A stretch of DNA of 11,168 bases from NCBI GenBank assembly GCA_023807065.1, contig JAJJLU010004620.1, positions 1 through 11,168 on the forward strand, written 5' to 3'. A program made the position numbers and the translations under genes. The stretch's first letter is position 1. Each line of letters begins with the position of its first letter. The notes under the pieces were generated by a model. That model was not told the origin of the DNA and did not search any database. It saw only the letters and a program-made list of their open reading frames with translations. This document shows, piece by piece, positions 1-9,553 of this stretch. The stretch is from Isotricha intestinalis. Taxonomy: Eukaryota > Ciliophora > Litostomatea > Vestibuliferida > Isotrichidae.

Positions 1-1
1 T

Positions 2-151
2 ATAAAAGGAGTTGCTGCTGTTAAAGGAAGTGAAAAAAATTTAATTATGAAAGAAAAAAATAATAATGTGATTGTTCCTAAAGTTAGTGAAATTTATTCT
101 GGACATAATATTATTAAAGAATATGATTCTTCTGAAGTTAACACTTTTTAA
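2..151 (+). CDS. 3' end of an unrecognised protein gene (partial)
   Basis: The frame starting at base 2 stays open for 49 codons and ends at TAA (149-151). The translation runs from IKGVAAVKGSEKN to YDSSEVNTF. It looks coding because Gly, Ala and Val codons (GGA, GTT, GCT) are enriched at the start, which is unlike the neighbouring spacer, and an open frame of this length is unlikely in DNA with so many stop triplets. The other two plus frames are soon closed. The beginning lies outside the window, so domain content cannot be judged, and I do not recognise the tail. It converges on the HNH gene, leaving 56 bases between the two stop codons. An internal ATG (Met16 of the visible part) is not a plausible start because the frame is open and protein-like before it. 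Confidence 0.55.
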   Translation: MKGVAAVKGSEKNLIMKEKNNNVIVPKVSEIYSGHNIIKEYDSSEVNTF

Positions 152-207
152 CTTATATTTATATTTTTTGAACAAATTAATCTTTAATTCAAAATAATAC
201 TTTAATG

Positions 208-717
208 TTAATGCTTTATTACATTACCATATATACATTCTTCTATTAAATCCATTTCATTATCTCCAATTTCAAATTTTTGTAATTTTTGTAAACTTAA
301 AGGAATATTTTGTGAAAAAGTTTTTAATTCATCTTTAGTATAATATTGATTTCCTTTTAATCTATTAATATTAGTTTGTAAAATTTGACAATTATCTAAA
401 GTAGAAGTTCCACCTTTTGAATAAGGAAATATATGGTCATATTCATGGCAAAAAATACCATTACATCCTTTTAATATTTTCAATACTGGATTTCCAACTG
501 CATCATATCTCCATCTATTACTATCCCTATGAGGAACTTTTGGAGCGTTATTCCAACATTTTTCTTTTATTTTGTATGGAAATATTCTTACTTCATTTTT
601 TATATTATCCTTTTCTATGTTTAATTTTGTATTTTTATTTGAAAACCAACTATATTTTAAAAATGTTTTTAGGAGAATTGTTGTGTAATTTGAATATTTA
701 TTATTATTATTTTCCAT
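208..717 (-). CDS. HNH endonuclease-family protein
   Basis: A 169-residue protein with a C-terminal HNH nuclease fold at about residues 65-125. Visible motif elements are RWRYDAVGNPVLK (68-80), C85 and C90, the D94-H95 pair in HEYDHIFPYSKGG, N109 in DNCQILQT, and N118-R119 followed by K121-G-N. In this family the Asp-His pair binds the metal and activates water, and the second Asn and the last His/Asn complete the beta-beta-alpha metal site; here the last position is Asn. The sequence resembles a small HNH family known from plants, oomycetes, algae and protists rather than bacterial restriction enzymes, and its cellular role is not established to my knowledge. Residues 1-45 are Asn/Lys-rich, with no clear signal peptide. 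The ATG at 715-717 lies after an A-rich leader. The nearest neighbour upstream, the DM10 gene, ends 81 bases away on the same strand. The fold is fairly secure; nuclease activity is inferred. Confidence 0.8.
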   Translation of the reverse strand: MENNNNKYSNYTTILLKTFLKYSWFSNKNTKLNIEKDNIKNEVRIFPYKIKEKCWNNAPKVPHRDSNRWRYDAVGNPVLKILKGCNGIFCHEYDHIFPYSKGGTSTLDNCQILQTNINRLKGNQYYTKDELKTFSQNIPLSLQKLQKFEIGDNEMDLIEECIYGNVIKH

Positions 718-798
718 ATTCTTTTTTATTTAAAATATATTTATTTTTATTAATGTTTAATTTAAAAAAAAAATAATAATCTTTATTTTTTTATAAAT

Positions 799-2637
799 TT
801 ACTTAACTAAATTAAAAAGATCTTCCATAGAATAAGTATTACCGATTCTTCTTAAATTTCCTACTAAACTCATAACTTCCATATCAGAAAGTAGAACACC
901 TAATTGGGCGAATCCTTTTTGAATATTATCAGAATTAGCAAAATTAGTTCCTCTAGGATCAATAACAGAAAGCATATTAATAAGGAAATCATCTCCATTT
1001 TCACCTTGAGTTTTACTTTTAATTTTATTAATAATATTAGTAACATTACTATCTCTGAAAACTTCAGGATTATCTCTCATATATTTCCTAGTATATTCAT
1101 CACTTTCTAGAAGTTTAAAAATAAATTTATTAATATAAATAACATTTCCAGGAACAAAATCTTTTTCAGAATAATATAAATTTGTATAAGGATTTTTAAT
1201 CCTTTGTTTTTCAATAAATTTCCCTGATTCTCTCCCATTATTTCTCTGAGGCATTTCATAAACTTGAATAGAATTATCTCTTAAATAAAAAGAAACTAAA
1301 AATTTCCTTTCTTCATCAGCAGGATTTGAAGAAATTAATTTAGCTAAATATCTTAAAATATGTTTATCTCTTTTAAATTTCTCATTAATAAATTCTTTAG
1401 TTTTTCCAGTAGGATCAAGATAAAAAACATTTAATAAAGAATCTTCTTCAGAACCAAAACCATTATAAGGAGGAATTGGATGTAATATTTTAATTTGTCT
1501 TTGAGAAGCTTTTAAATTAGTTACAGGCATATCAATTGATAAAGTATCTTTATACCATTTTCTAGTAAATTCATCACATCCTACAATTCTGCATTTTCTT
1601 CCATAAACATATATATAATTTCCTATTTTTAAATCTTCTGGTTTATAATATTCTTCATTTTCATTTTCTAATCCAGGACAAAAAGCCATTCTAGGTTTTT
1701 TAGGTAATTTTGATTTTCTTAATAAACGAGGATAAGGATCTTTACCTGAATTATTTTCTTTAATTTCACAAACTTCAACTTGATTATCAGATAAATAATA
1801 ATTTAATTTATATTTCTTTTCTTCTTTATCATATAAAGCATCATACCAAATAATATCAAAAGAAAGAACTTTTCTATCATTTTCTAAAAATTGTTTTAAA
1901 CCACCATTGGGATGACCACCACCTAAAGAAACTTCATTAAATTCTTTAATTTCAGCAATATCTTTTTTAACTTTATTATAATCAACATCTTTATATTTTT
2001 CTCCATAATCAATTTGAGGAATTTTTTCAGGAGGATTAAGAACATATCCTTTTTTAGTATAATATTCAAGAGTAAATTTATCACAATCACAAATTCTAAA
2101 TTTCTTTCCATAAATATATAAATTTTGTCCAATATTAATATCTCTCCAATCAACAGGACTTTTAATAGGTTTATCCCAAATATCAACTCTTCTTCTTTTA
2201 ATTAAATTTCCTTGTGGAATTCCAGAATTTTCAAATTTTTCTTCAATAATATGAAAAGTATCATCGTCTAAATAATATAATAAAGTACATGGTCGAACTC
2301 TCCAATTTTCATATGCACTTTCATTTACATGTTCATCAAAATATCCTTTAAATCTTAAACATACTTTATCATATTTTAACCATTGAGGACATATTAATGA
2401 TTGAGATTGAATTAATTTAGGTTTTATTTCTTCCTTTTTTTCAGGAAGTTTTAATCTTGTAACTGATTTTGTTGATTGCATTAAATTTGATAATGATTTT
2501 AATGTGTCTGGATCATATCTTTCTAATGAACGAGGTTTTTCTATACATGTTCGATATTTATAGTGAAATATTTGAGGACGAAATACTATTTTTTCTTCTT
2601 CATCTGGAGGATTAAACATTCTTATGTTTGTTGACAT
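799..2637 (-). CDS. EFHC1: EFHC1/Rib72-like DM10-domain ciliary microtubule inner protein
   Basis: A 612-residue protein close to the usual EFHC1/Rib72 length, with three DM10 domains at about residues 93-200, 250-365 and 420-525. Each ends in the typical block: LYIYGKKFRICDCDKFT (173-189), IYVYGRKCRIVGCDEFTRKWY (342-362) and VIYINKFIFKLLESDEYTRKY (499-519). The linker IPPYNGFGSEEDSL (388-401) is also characteristic. The C-terminus (about 545-612) resembles the EF-hand-like tail of the family, but I see no complete Ca2+-binding loop. Members of this family lie inside the A-tubule of ciliary doublet microtubules, near the protofilament ribbon, and stabilise axonemes. The gene therefore implies that the organism builds motile cilia. 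The start ATG (2635-2637) is preceded by a run of A. The first 80 residues use Ile ATA codons and the DM10 domain after them uses ATT. Ciliates often have several paralogues, so the choice between EFHC1 and EFHC2 is open. Confidence 0.92.
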   Translation of the reverse strand: MSTNIRMFNPPDEEEKIVFRPQIFHYKYRTCIEKPRSLERYDPDTLKSLSNLMQSTKSVTRLKLPEKKEEIKPKLIQSQSLICPQWLKYDKVCLRFKGYFDEHVNESAYENWRVRPCTLLYYLDDDTFHIIEEKFENSGIPQGNLIKRRRVDIWDKPIKSPVDWRDINIGQNLYIYGKKFRICDCDKFTLEYYTKKGYVLNPPEKIPQIDYGEKYKDVDYNKVKKDIAEIKEFNEVSLGGGHPNGGLKQFLENDRKVLSFDIIWYDALYDKEEKKYKLNYYLSDNQVEVCEIKENNSGKDPYPRLLRKSKLPKKPRMAFCPGLENENEEYYKPEDLKIGNYIYVYGRKCRIVGCDEFTRKWYKDTLSIDMPVTNLKASQRQIKILHPIPPYNGFGSEEDSLLNVFYLDPTGKTKEFINEKFKRDKHILRYLAKLISSNPADEERKFLVSFYLRDNSIQVYEMPQRNNGRESGKFIEKQRIKNPYTNLYYSEKDFVPGNVIYINKFIFKLLESDEYTRKYMRDNPEVFRDSNVTNIINKIKSKTQGENGDDFLINMLSVIDPRGTNFANSDNIQKGFAQLGVLLSDMEVMSLVGNLRRIGNTYSMEDLFNLVK

Positions 2638-2697
2638 TTTTTTTTTATTTATATTTATTTAATTTAATATTTAATTTTTTCATTACTTTTTTTATAA

Positions 2698-4662
2698 TTA
2701 TTTTCTCATGTTTGTTCCGAATAATGCAGAATATATTAAATCAAATTCTATACTTAATGCTGGATTTGCGTATCTATCTGTATTTTTCTCTCTTTCTTTT
2801 ATTTTTTCTATCATTTTTTTTCTATCTTCATTTCTTTTTTCTGCTATTTTATTTATTTCCTTTCTTAATTGAAGAATTATTTTTAATACCATTTTATTTT
2901 TTGGGTCTTGTTCAAAAAATTTTAATATTAAATTTTCTTTCTCATTATTACTATATTCTCCTTTTAAAAGAATACTTTCTCTAATTTCATTAACTATTTT
3001 ATTTGATTGTTCTTCATCATCTATAATTCCTTCAGATAATTTAAAAGCATCTTTATATTTATTATATATAGTATTATAAGAATTAATAATTCTTGTTTTA
3101 ATATCACTATTATCATTTTTTCTTTTACTAAATATATAATTTTTAGTGTTTAATTTTCTTTCTTTTCTTTTTCTCTCTCTATCATTTTGTCTTTCATTAA
3201 CATAAATTTGTAATTTTTTATATTCATTTTGTTTTTGTTCGTCTCTTCTTTTATTTTGTTTTCTTTTTAAAATTCTTAAAGTAAGATTATATAAATTTTC
3301 CAATAATAAACTTTTAGCTTGTGAAATTAAATAATCTATTTGTTCATGATCTAAAAATTTAGGAAAATGAAAATATTCTAAATTAGTATTCATTTCAATT
3401 AGATTTTTAACACACCAAACTAAACCATCATATCTAACATCATAACCACTTTTTAAAATATTAAAATAATATAATCTTTGATTTTGAACCATCGTATAAT
3501 AAACAAATTTTAAATAACCTTGTTCTTCATTAATTAATTGTAATTTTTTATTATATTCTTCTTTTGTTTTTTCAAATTCTTCTGTTTTTCTCTTATTTTC
3601 TTCTATTAATTCGGATATTTTATGTTCTAAATTATTCCACATTGTTGTTTTTATACTCATATTCTTATATATTGTATCTTTATTTAAATTTGTTCCTGAT
3701 TTTATTAAAAATCTATTACTACTACAATATAATTCTTCTAATTTTAATATTGCTGTTTTTAATTTATTTCTTTCTTCAAAAAATATTTCATCTTCTTTAT
3801 TTTTTTTCTTATATAATTCTTCTAATTCAATTTTTATTTTTTCTTTTTCTTCTTTTTTCTCTGAAATTAAATTAGCTATTTTAATTAAACTTTCTCTCAT
3901 TGAAGATTCTTGTCTTATTTTTTCATTTACAATTTTTCTATAATAATCATTTTGATTATCTCTTTGAATATCTTTTGTCTTTTCTAAATTTTCTTCTTTC
4001 ATAGAATCTAAAGCTTCAAGATCAAAATTGAATAAACTTAAATCTTGTTTATTTTTATCAAGAAATAAATTTTTATTAAATCTACTTTTAGTTTTTGATA
4101 TACTATTCATTAATATTGCTCCTTCATTTTGTTTATTTTGTAAATAATATTTTGATAAAGTACTATTTGTTATAAGTGGTGTTTTTTTTAAAATATTATT
4201 TGTTGTTTTTGAAGAATACATTATTGAAGAAACATTTTCTAATTCTTTTATTTTTGATATTGAATTATCTCTTGTATATATATTCTTTAATTCTCCAAAT
4301 AAAATATTATGCTTTTGCTTTTTATAATTTATATTTTCTTGTTCCCATAACGTTAAATTTTTAACGTCTTTTTCTTCATTATTTAAAATCTCTTTATTTT
4401 CTTTAGATAGTAAATTTCTCTTTCCAGAATTTAAAACTAATTTCCTTTTTTTTCTTATACTTATTGACCTACTAAAAATTGGAGATATTTTATTTGTAGT
4501 TATTGATTGATTTAATTTACATATTTTAAGTCCATTTATATTATTTTTTAATGATATTTTTTTCTTTGGTAATTTAAGTTCATTTTTGTTTGAACCTTCA
4601 TTTAATAAAGAAAATATATTTTGTGTATAAATTTCTGATGATGTAGTTGACAAATTATTCAT
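2698..4662 (-). CDS. Uncharacterised coiled-coil protein with a conserved-looking internal module
   Basis: A 654-residue protein that I do not recognise. Residues 1-200 are Ser/Asn/Lys-rich and probably disordered. Residues 220-320 and 340-380 are Glu/Lys-rich and look like coiled coil, for example the stretch around 267-310. Residues 383-460 form a denser, mixed-composition module with two Trp-containing or Gly-containing anchors: GYDVRYDGLVWCVKNLIEM (407-425) and FPKFLDHEQIDYLISQA (433-449). Residues 465-515 are strongly basic (KRKQNKRRDEQ, RERKRKERK). The last 80 residues are helical and charged, ending in IYSALFGTNMRK. There are no membrane segments or signal peptide. The module uses GTT/ATT codons while the tail uses ATA, as the conserved parts of neighbouring genes tend to do. 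A cytoskeletal or ciliary role is possible from the coiled coils and the DM10 neighbour 60 bases downstream, but that is only a guess. The start is the first in-frame ATG. Confidence 0.75.
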   Translation of the reverse strand: MNNLSTTSSEIYTQNIFSLLNEGSNKNELKLPKKKISLKNNINGLKICKLNQSITTNKISPIFSRSISIRKKRKLVLNSGKRNLLSKENKEILNNEEKDVKNLTLWEQENINYKKQKHNILFGELKNIYTRDNSISKIKELENVSSIMYSSKTTNNILKKTPLITNSTLSKYYLQNKQNEGAILMNSISKTKSRFNKNLFLDKNKQDLSLFNFDLEALDSMKEENLEKTKDIQRDNQNDYYRKIVNEKIRQESSMRESLIKIANLISEKKEEKEKIKIELEELYKKKNKEDEIFFEERNKLKTAILKLEELYCSSNRFLIKSGTNLNKDTIYKNMSIKTTMWNNLEHKISELIEENKRKTEEFEKTKEEYNKKLQLINEEQGYLKFVYYTMVQNQRLYYFNILKSGYDVRYDGLVWCVKNLIEMNTNLEYFHFPKFLDHEQIDYLISQAKSLLLENLYNLTLRILKRKQNKRRDEQKQNEYKKLQIYVNERQNDRERKRKERKLNTKNYIFSKRKNDNSDIKTRIINSYNTIYNKYKDAFKLSEGIIDDEEQSNKIVNEIRESILLKGEYSNNEKENLILKFFEQDPKNKMVLKIILQLRKEINKIAEKRNEDRKKMIEKIKEREKNTDRYANPALSIEFDLIYSALFGTNMRK

Positions 4663-4711
4663 ATTTTATTTTGATTGAAATATCATAATAAATAATTAAA
4701 TTAATCAACTT

Positions 4712-4735
4712 GCATAAAAAATGCCAAAATAAAAA
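4712..4735. other. Short GCAT inverted repeat and GGC motif in the spacer
   Basis: In the 127-base spacer between the 654-residue gene and VPS15, GCAT (4712-4715) and ATGC (4721-4724) flank five A residues. On the minus strand the site reads TTTTGGCATTTTTTATGC and starts about 61 bases after the VPS15 stop codon. A related minus-strand string, TTTTGGCTTTTTATAC, lies about 72 bases after the AP2 stop. The position after two stop codons would fit a 3' UTR or polyadenylation element. A four-base stem is too weak to call a structure, and chance is a real alternative. Confidence 0.2.
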
Positions 4736-4789
4736 TTAATTATTAATCAAAAAAATTACATAATCATTTAAAAAAATAAATATTAAATA

Positions 4790-7700
4790 TTATTTCCAAA
4801 TTTTGACAGTTCCATCCCAAGAAGAAGAAATTAAGAAATTTGAAAATGATTTATCATCATGATTTAAAGAAATAGGAATAATATCAGAAATAATATTTTT
4901 ATGTGCAGAATCAGAAATTCTAGTACAATAATTTAAAGTATTTTGTGCATTTTCAACATCATAAAATTCATTTTGTAAAAAAGTATGAAAAGTAATTCCA
5001 TTATAATTTTGATAATCACTAAATCCAATAACAGATTTTTTAGGTTCATTAATATTATAATATTCATTTGATTGAACAATAAGAGTATCACCAAAAATAC
5101 TTTTTGAATAAACACAATTTGAAATATTTTCAGGAGCATTTATTATATATGAAAATTGTTCTTGAGTTTTTTCTTTATTATTTATATTTTCATCATAAAT
5201 TGACCAATATCTTATTGTCATATCATTACCTGATGATATTATATATGGAAAATTTTCATCATTTATATTCATTGGTGAAAATGCTGTTTGAACTGTTGAT
5301 GAACTTAAAAATAAATTTGATAAATTTTTAAATCTTTTTGGTATATTTAAATAAAAATCATGTTTTATATTTTGATGTAAAATTCCTTTATTTTTCTTAT
5401 ATATAATATTATCTAAAAATTTTAATTGTTTTAAATTTGTTTGTAATTCATAATTAAATATTTTATTTGCTTGTTCATATTCAAAATTCTTTTCTTCAAT
5501 TATATCTGGAATTTCAACAGTAATAGCATCTAAATCATTATTATAACATTTATTAACTTTAAATAGTATATCACAATTTAAATTATCTTGATTCCATAAA
5601 CCAATTTCATGATCTTCAGCTCCAGTCCAAATCATTAAATAATTTTTAATATTTGAATATTTATTTGGAATTCCAAAATCATGTTTGGTATTATAAGTAG
5701 AAATTCCAATAATAGGTTTATTAGAATAATATTTATGGCAATTACAAATTGAATTCAATCTTATATCATAATTTAAAATATATCCACCTAAAGTTCCTAT
5801 ATTTAAACCTACATTTGTACTTTTATAAAAACAACTTATTATTCCTTTTTCAATTGGAATATAAGTTCTTAAAGCTACTTTATTCATTCTTTGATCTAAT
5901 ATATTTAAATAACCATTTTCTTGTGAAAATATAATTTTTTGACTTTCTTGAATATTTTTTCCAAATCCAATACAACATGTAATATTATTACAATTATTAA
6001 TACTATTATTTTGATTATCATATAATTTAATCAAAAAATCAGAAGTTGTTTTTAAATCAGGATTTAATTCATATAATTTTTCCCCTGAAGCAAAAATAAA
6101 ACTCATATTATCAACAATTCTAATAGTTTTAGAATAATAAATTTTTAAATTATAAGAATTATTTTCATTAAAAGAAAATTTATTATTAACAATAACTTCT
6201 CCATTATCATTAATAATGTTCCATAAATAAAATCCAGCTTCATTATCAATTGAAGCAAATTTATTATTATCAATTGGAACTAATCTTTGAATTGGTTTTC
6301 TTTTATGGTTATATAAAGTAGATAATAATTGTCCTTTTGGTCTCCATTTTCCAAATTGACTTCTTTTAAAATTATTTCTAATAAATCTAAAATTAAGCAT
6401 TTGCTTTTTATAATTTGTATTATCTTTATCTATATTTAAAAAATCATTTAATGTTATTAATTTAAAATTAACTCCTAATGTTTTGTAAAGAAAACTTATT
6501 TTAAAGTTCTGAGACGAAGTTAACATATCATTATTAAATTTAAATATAACATCTTCATTTGTTTTTATATTAGGTATTAAACAAGGAGAAGATAAATCTC
6601 CTAACCACATTAATTTACATATAAAACTTAATATATTTGCACTTTCTTCTTGCGTATTTTGTTTACAAAATCTTTCAAATTCTTTTGGAATTATTTCATT
6701 GAAATTTCTTCCTTCTAAACTATTAATTTCATTTATTTTTTTGGAAAAATCTCTATTAAAAGAATATATTGCATTACCTGTTTCATAAGAATTATTTTTA
6801 ATACTTGTTATTAATTCCATTAATAAAGTTTTAGCATTTAAATCATATTGCTTTATTTTTTTATCTAAAAAATAATAATCATTTAATTCAAAATCATATA
6901 TTATTCTTGATAATCTTTCTTTAGAATATTTTTCTATTATTGATTGATTTAAATCAAATCCATTACAATATAAATAATTTTTCATTGAACTAAATAAATA
7001 ATAATAAATTTGATTTTTACTCATTTTAGATAAAAGAGAATTGGAAAATTCTAAAATTTTATTTTTAATTCTTAAATTAGGATGAACTAAAAAAGGAAGT
7101 AATTTAATAAATAAATCAATAGAACTTTCAATAGGTAAAAAATCCATTTTAAAAAGACTTAAAATAGTATTAATTAATTCTAATTGTTTTAATTCATTAG
7201 AATTATTAGAAATTAACATTTCTAAACAAGGAATAATATATTCATTTAATGGTCCTTCACCAAATGTTATTGTCATTTTTGGAATATATTTTAATATTTC
7301 TCTTTGAGCCCACTGATTCTTATTTGTATTATTTATTATAAATTTTATAAAATCATCTTTTTTTCCTTTTCCATAAAATATAAGTAATACTGGTAATTGC
7401 TTTATTAATGCTATTATTATATCTACTTCTTCACTATTACTTATAAGATCTGATATACATTCAAATAATTTTTCTTTAAATTCTTTTAAGGATGTTTCAT
7501 AGTTTTTAAAAATTTTATGTTTTTTCTCATTTTCTGATAGAATTGATTCATTGTTTTGTTTTAATTCTTTATTTTCATTATTTAATCTTAAAATTTTTGA
7601 TTTTAAACTTACATTTAAAAATTTTTGTTCTAAATCTATTAATTTATCTAGTGAGTTTATAAAAGATAATATTAATAAATTATTCTTTGAATCAAAAAGT

Positions 7701-9553
7701 TCTAAAAAAACAGGGAAAATATAATTATCAAAATATTTATCTGAGAGAGAAGGAAGAATTAATTCTTTGTAATTTATACTATATAATATATCAAATAAAT
7801 ATTCAATGGTAGTTATTTTGTTTAATACATTTTTTCTAGATAAATTTTCTACAAAATAAGGAATAATAAGATCTAATTTTTCGAAATCCGATAATTTAAA
7901 ACTAAAATGTTTTAACATTTCCATTCCAACTAAATTTGTACTATCATATTTTACAGAATCAATATTTTGTAAAATATAATCTAAAAATATTCTAACTGTT
8001 TCTTTATTATCATTTTTATTAAATATTGAAGGATCTAGAGAAGATTCATTTTTTAATTTAGTAAAATCTTCATTATCTATAATTAAATCAAATATTATTT
8101 CATCATATTCTTCTTTTTTTTTCTCTTTTTCAAATAAAATATTTCCTTTTGTTTCTTCATTTTTAGTTTTAATTTCTTCTTTTTCTACTTTTACATTTTT
8201 ATTAATACCATTTAATGCATCTTCTTCTTTTTTTCTTCTTTGTTCAATCATTTCTAATAAATCTAATTTAAAATCTCCCATATGTTTACTTTTTCTAATA
8301 GATTCTTCTAATTTTTGTTTTTTTTCAATTTCTTCTTTAAATTCTTGTTCTTTTTTTTGAATTTCAATTTTTAATAATTCAGCTTCTTCATTTTTTCTAA
8401 TATCTTCTTTAATATCTTTAAATAAATTTAAAAGAGTTAATTTATTAATAATAGAAAAGTTTAATTTTTGATAAAGTAAAGGTATTTTTGCGTTTAAACC
8501 AAAAATCATTTTCCAAATTTGTATCCAATGTTTATATAATAAACCAATAATCATATCAGGTTTCCAATATTCAGTAGTTGTAATTAATATATTAATATGA
8601 ATTAACATTTGTGTCATTGAAATAGGACAAATATCATTAATCATTATTTGAAGAACTTCTTTAATATTTATTCTTTCATTAGGATTTACTAAAGTCATTT
8701 TTCTGATTAAATTCCTTATTTTTTCATCTGATATTTTATTTAATATATTTTCCATAATAGAATTATTTTTCTTATAATTAGCAATAAGTGAAAAATCTAA
8801 TAAATTTTCTTCAAGCATTAATTCAGCAAAAACAATTCCAGCACTGAAAATATCCATAGCAGGTGTTAAATCATATATTTTATTATATTTATAATCTTCA
8901 TTTTTATCAACTATTCTTTCAGGAGCTAAATAACAAGTTCTAAAATTATCAGTTGAATTGTTTCCAAAATAAAAAGTATAAATTCCAATATCATCAATTT
9001 TAATATATGCAGGTTTAAAAGGAGAAATATCACAGATGAAAACAGAAGAATTTGAAGTTAATAATATATTTTCTATTCTTATATCACCATGATAAATTTC
9101 AGCTTCATGTAATTGATATATACCATAAAAAAATTGAAGCATTATCCATATTTTCTGTATTTTAGTTAAATATGGTAATGTGTATAATCTTTCTTTTAAA
9201 TCATAAAAAAAATTTTGTCTTATTAATATTCCTGCTCTTTCTTTACATTCTAAATGAAATATTGGAGCTATGTTATAAAAATGAGTATAACTATTTTGTT
9301 TAACTAATTTTTGATCTATTTTATTTTTTATTTCTTTTAATTTATTAAACATTTTATAAAATGTTTCTAAATTGTAATCTTTTGGAAATATTTTTAATAT
9401 TAATGGAGCATTGTCATTTATGTTATTTACTAATAATGTTTTATATAATAAACCATTGTTTATTATTTTTTTTTTTTGAAGTTGAGGAAAGAAATATATT
9501 AAATAATAATCTATATCTAAAGATATTTTTGTTCCTACTACACTTTGACCCAT
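4790..9553 (-). CDS. VPS15: VPS15 / PIK3R4, regulatory Ser/Thr kinase-like subunit of class III PI3-kinase
   Basis: A complete 1587-residue VPS15; the human protein is about 1360. VPS15 anchors and regulates VPS34 in the complexes that make PI3P for endosomal sorting and autophagy. Gly2 (MGQS) suits N-myristoylation, as in known VPS15. The kinase-like domain is at about 5-310, with K54 in LILKIF, HGD at 155-157 (the family's HGD in place of HRD), N162, D175, the VPS15-typical SPFKPAYI (177-184), CYLAPER (207-213) and DIFSAGIVFAEL (234-245). R159 replaces the usual catalytic-loop Lys and DIS (175-177) replaces DFG, so catalysis is doubtful. A Glu/Lys-rich linker at about 380-490 looks like an insertion compared with animal and yeast proteins. 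Helical, HEAT-like repeats follow at about 500-920. The WD40 propeller runs from WRPKGQLLSTLYNHK (W1070) to the last blade, SSWDGTVKIWK (1577-1587). The ATG at 9551-9553 is chosen because it supplies Gly2. Confidence 0.95.
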   Translation of the reverse strand: MGQSVVGTKISLDIDYYLIYFFPQLQKKKIINNGLLYKTLLVNNINDNAPLILKIFPKDYNLETFYKMFNKLKEIKNKIDQKLVKQNSYTHFYNIAPIFHLECKERAGILIRQNFFYDLKERLYTLPYLTKIQKIWIMLQFFYGIYQLHEAEIYHGDIRIENILLTSNSSVFICDISPFKPAYIKIDDIGIYTFYFGNNSTDNFRTCYLAPERIVDKNEDYKYNKIYDLTPAMDIFSAGIVFAELMLEENLLDFSLIANYKKNNSIMENILNKISDEKIRNLIRKMTLVNPNERINIKEVLQIMINDICPISMTQMLIHINILITTTEYWKPDMIIGLLYKHWIQIWKMIFGLNAKIPLLYQKLNFSIINKLTLLNLFKDIKEDIRKNEEAELLKIEIQKKEQEFKEEIEKKQKLEESIRKSKHMGDFKLDLLEMIEQRRKKEEDALNGINKNVKVEKEEIKTKNEETKGNILFEKEKKKEEYDEIIFDLIIDNEDFTKLKNESSLDPSIFNKNDNKETVRIFLDYILQNIDSVKYDSTNLVGMEMLKHFSFKLSDFEKLDLIIPYFVENLSRKNVLNKITTIEYLFDILYSINYKELILPSLSDKYFDNYIFPVFLELFDSKNNLLILSFINSLDKLIDLEQKFLNVSLKSKILRLNNENKELKQNNESILSENEKKHKIFKNYETSLKEFKEKLFECISDLISNSEEVDIIIALIKQLPVLLIFYGKGKKDDFIKFIINNTNKNQWAQREILKYIPKMTITFGEGPLNEYIIPCLEMLISNNSNELKQLELINTILSLFKMDFLPIESSIDLFIKLLPFLVHPNLRIKNKILEFSNSLLSKMSKNQIYYYLFSSMKNYLYCNGFDLNQSIIEKYSKERLSRIIYDFELNDYYFLDKKIKQYDLNAKTLLMELITSIKNNSYETGNAIYSFNRDFSKKINEINSLEGRNFNEIIPKEFERFCKQNTQEESANILSFICKLMWLGDLSSPCLIPNIKTNEDVIFKFNNDMLTSSQNFKISFLYKTLGVNFKLITLNDFLNIDKDNTNYKKQMLNFRFIRNNFKRSQFGKWRPKGQLLSTLYNHKRKPIQRLVPIDNNKFASIDNEAGFYLWNIINDNGEVIVNNKFSFNENNSYNLKIYYSKTIRIVDNMSFIFASGEKLYELNPDLKTTSDFLIKLYDNQNNSINNCNNITCCIGFGKNIQESQKIIFSQENGYLNILDQRMNKVALRTYIPIEKGIISCFYKSTNVGLNIGTLGGYILNYDIRLNSICNCHKYYSNKPIIGISTYNTKHDFGIPNKYSNIKNYLMIWTGAEDHEIGLWNQDNLNCDILFKVNKCYNNDLDAITVEIPDIIEEKNFEYEQANKIFNYELQTNLKQLKFLDNIIYKKNKGILHQNIKHDFYLNIPKRFKNLSNLFLSSSTVQTAFSPMNINDENFPYIISSGNDMTIRYWSIYDENINNKEKTQEQFSYIINAPENISNCVYSKSIFGDTLIVQSNEYYNINEPKKSVIGFSDYQNYNGITFHTFLQNEFYDVENAQNTLNYCTRISDSAHKNIISDIIPISLNHDDKSFSNFLISSSWDGTVKIWK

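Noticed and set aside
417..776. Plus-strand open frame opposite the HNH gene, rich in Tyr, Leu and Phe
   Set aside because: It is antisense to a clear HNH gene; the hydrophobic composition is what the complement of Lys/Asn/Glu codons gives in A+T-rich DNA.
2628..3875. Plus-strand open frames that look like membrane proteins opposite the coiled-coil gene (2628-2984, 3564-3875)
   Set aside because: They mirror Lys/Glu-rich coding sequence on the minus strand, with Phe/Leu runs as a by-product; there is no conserved motif.
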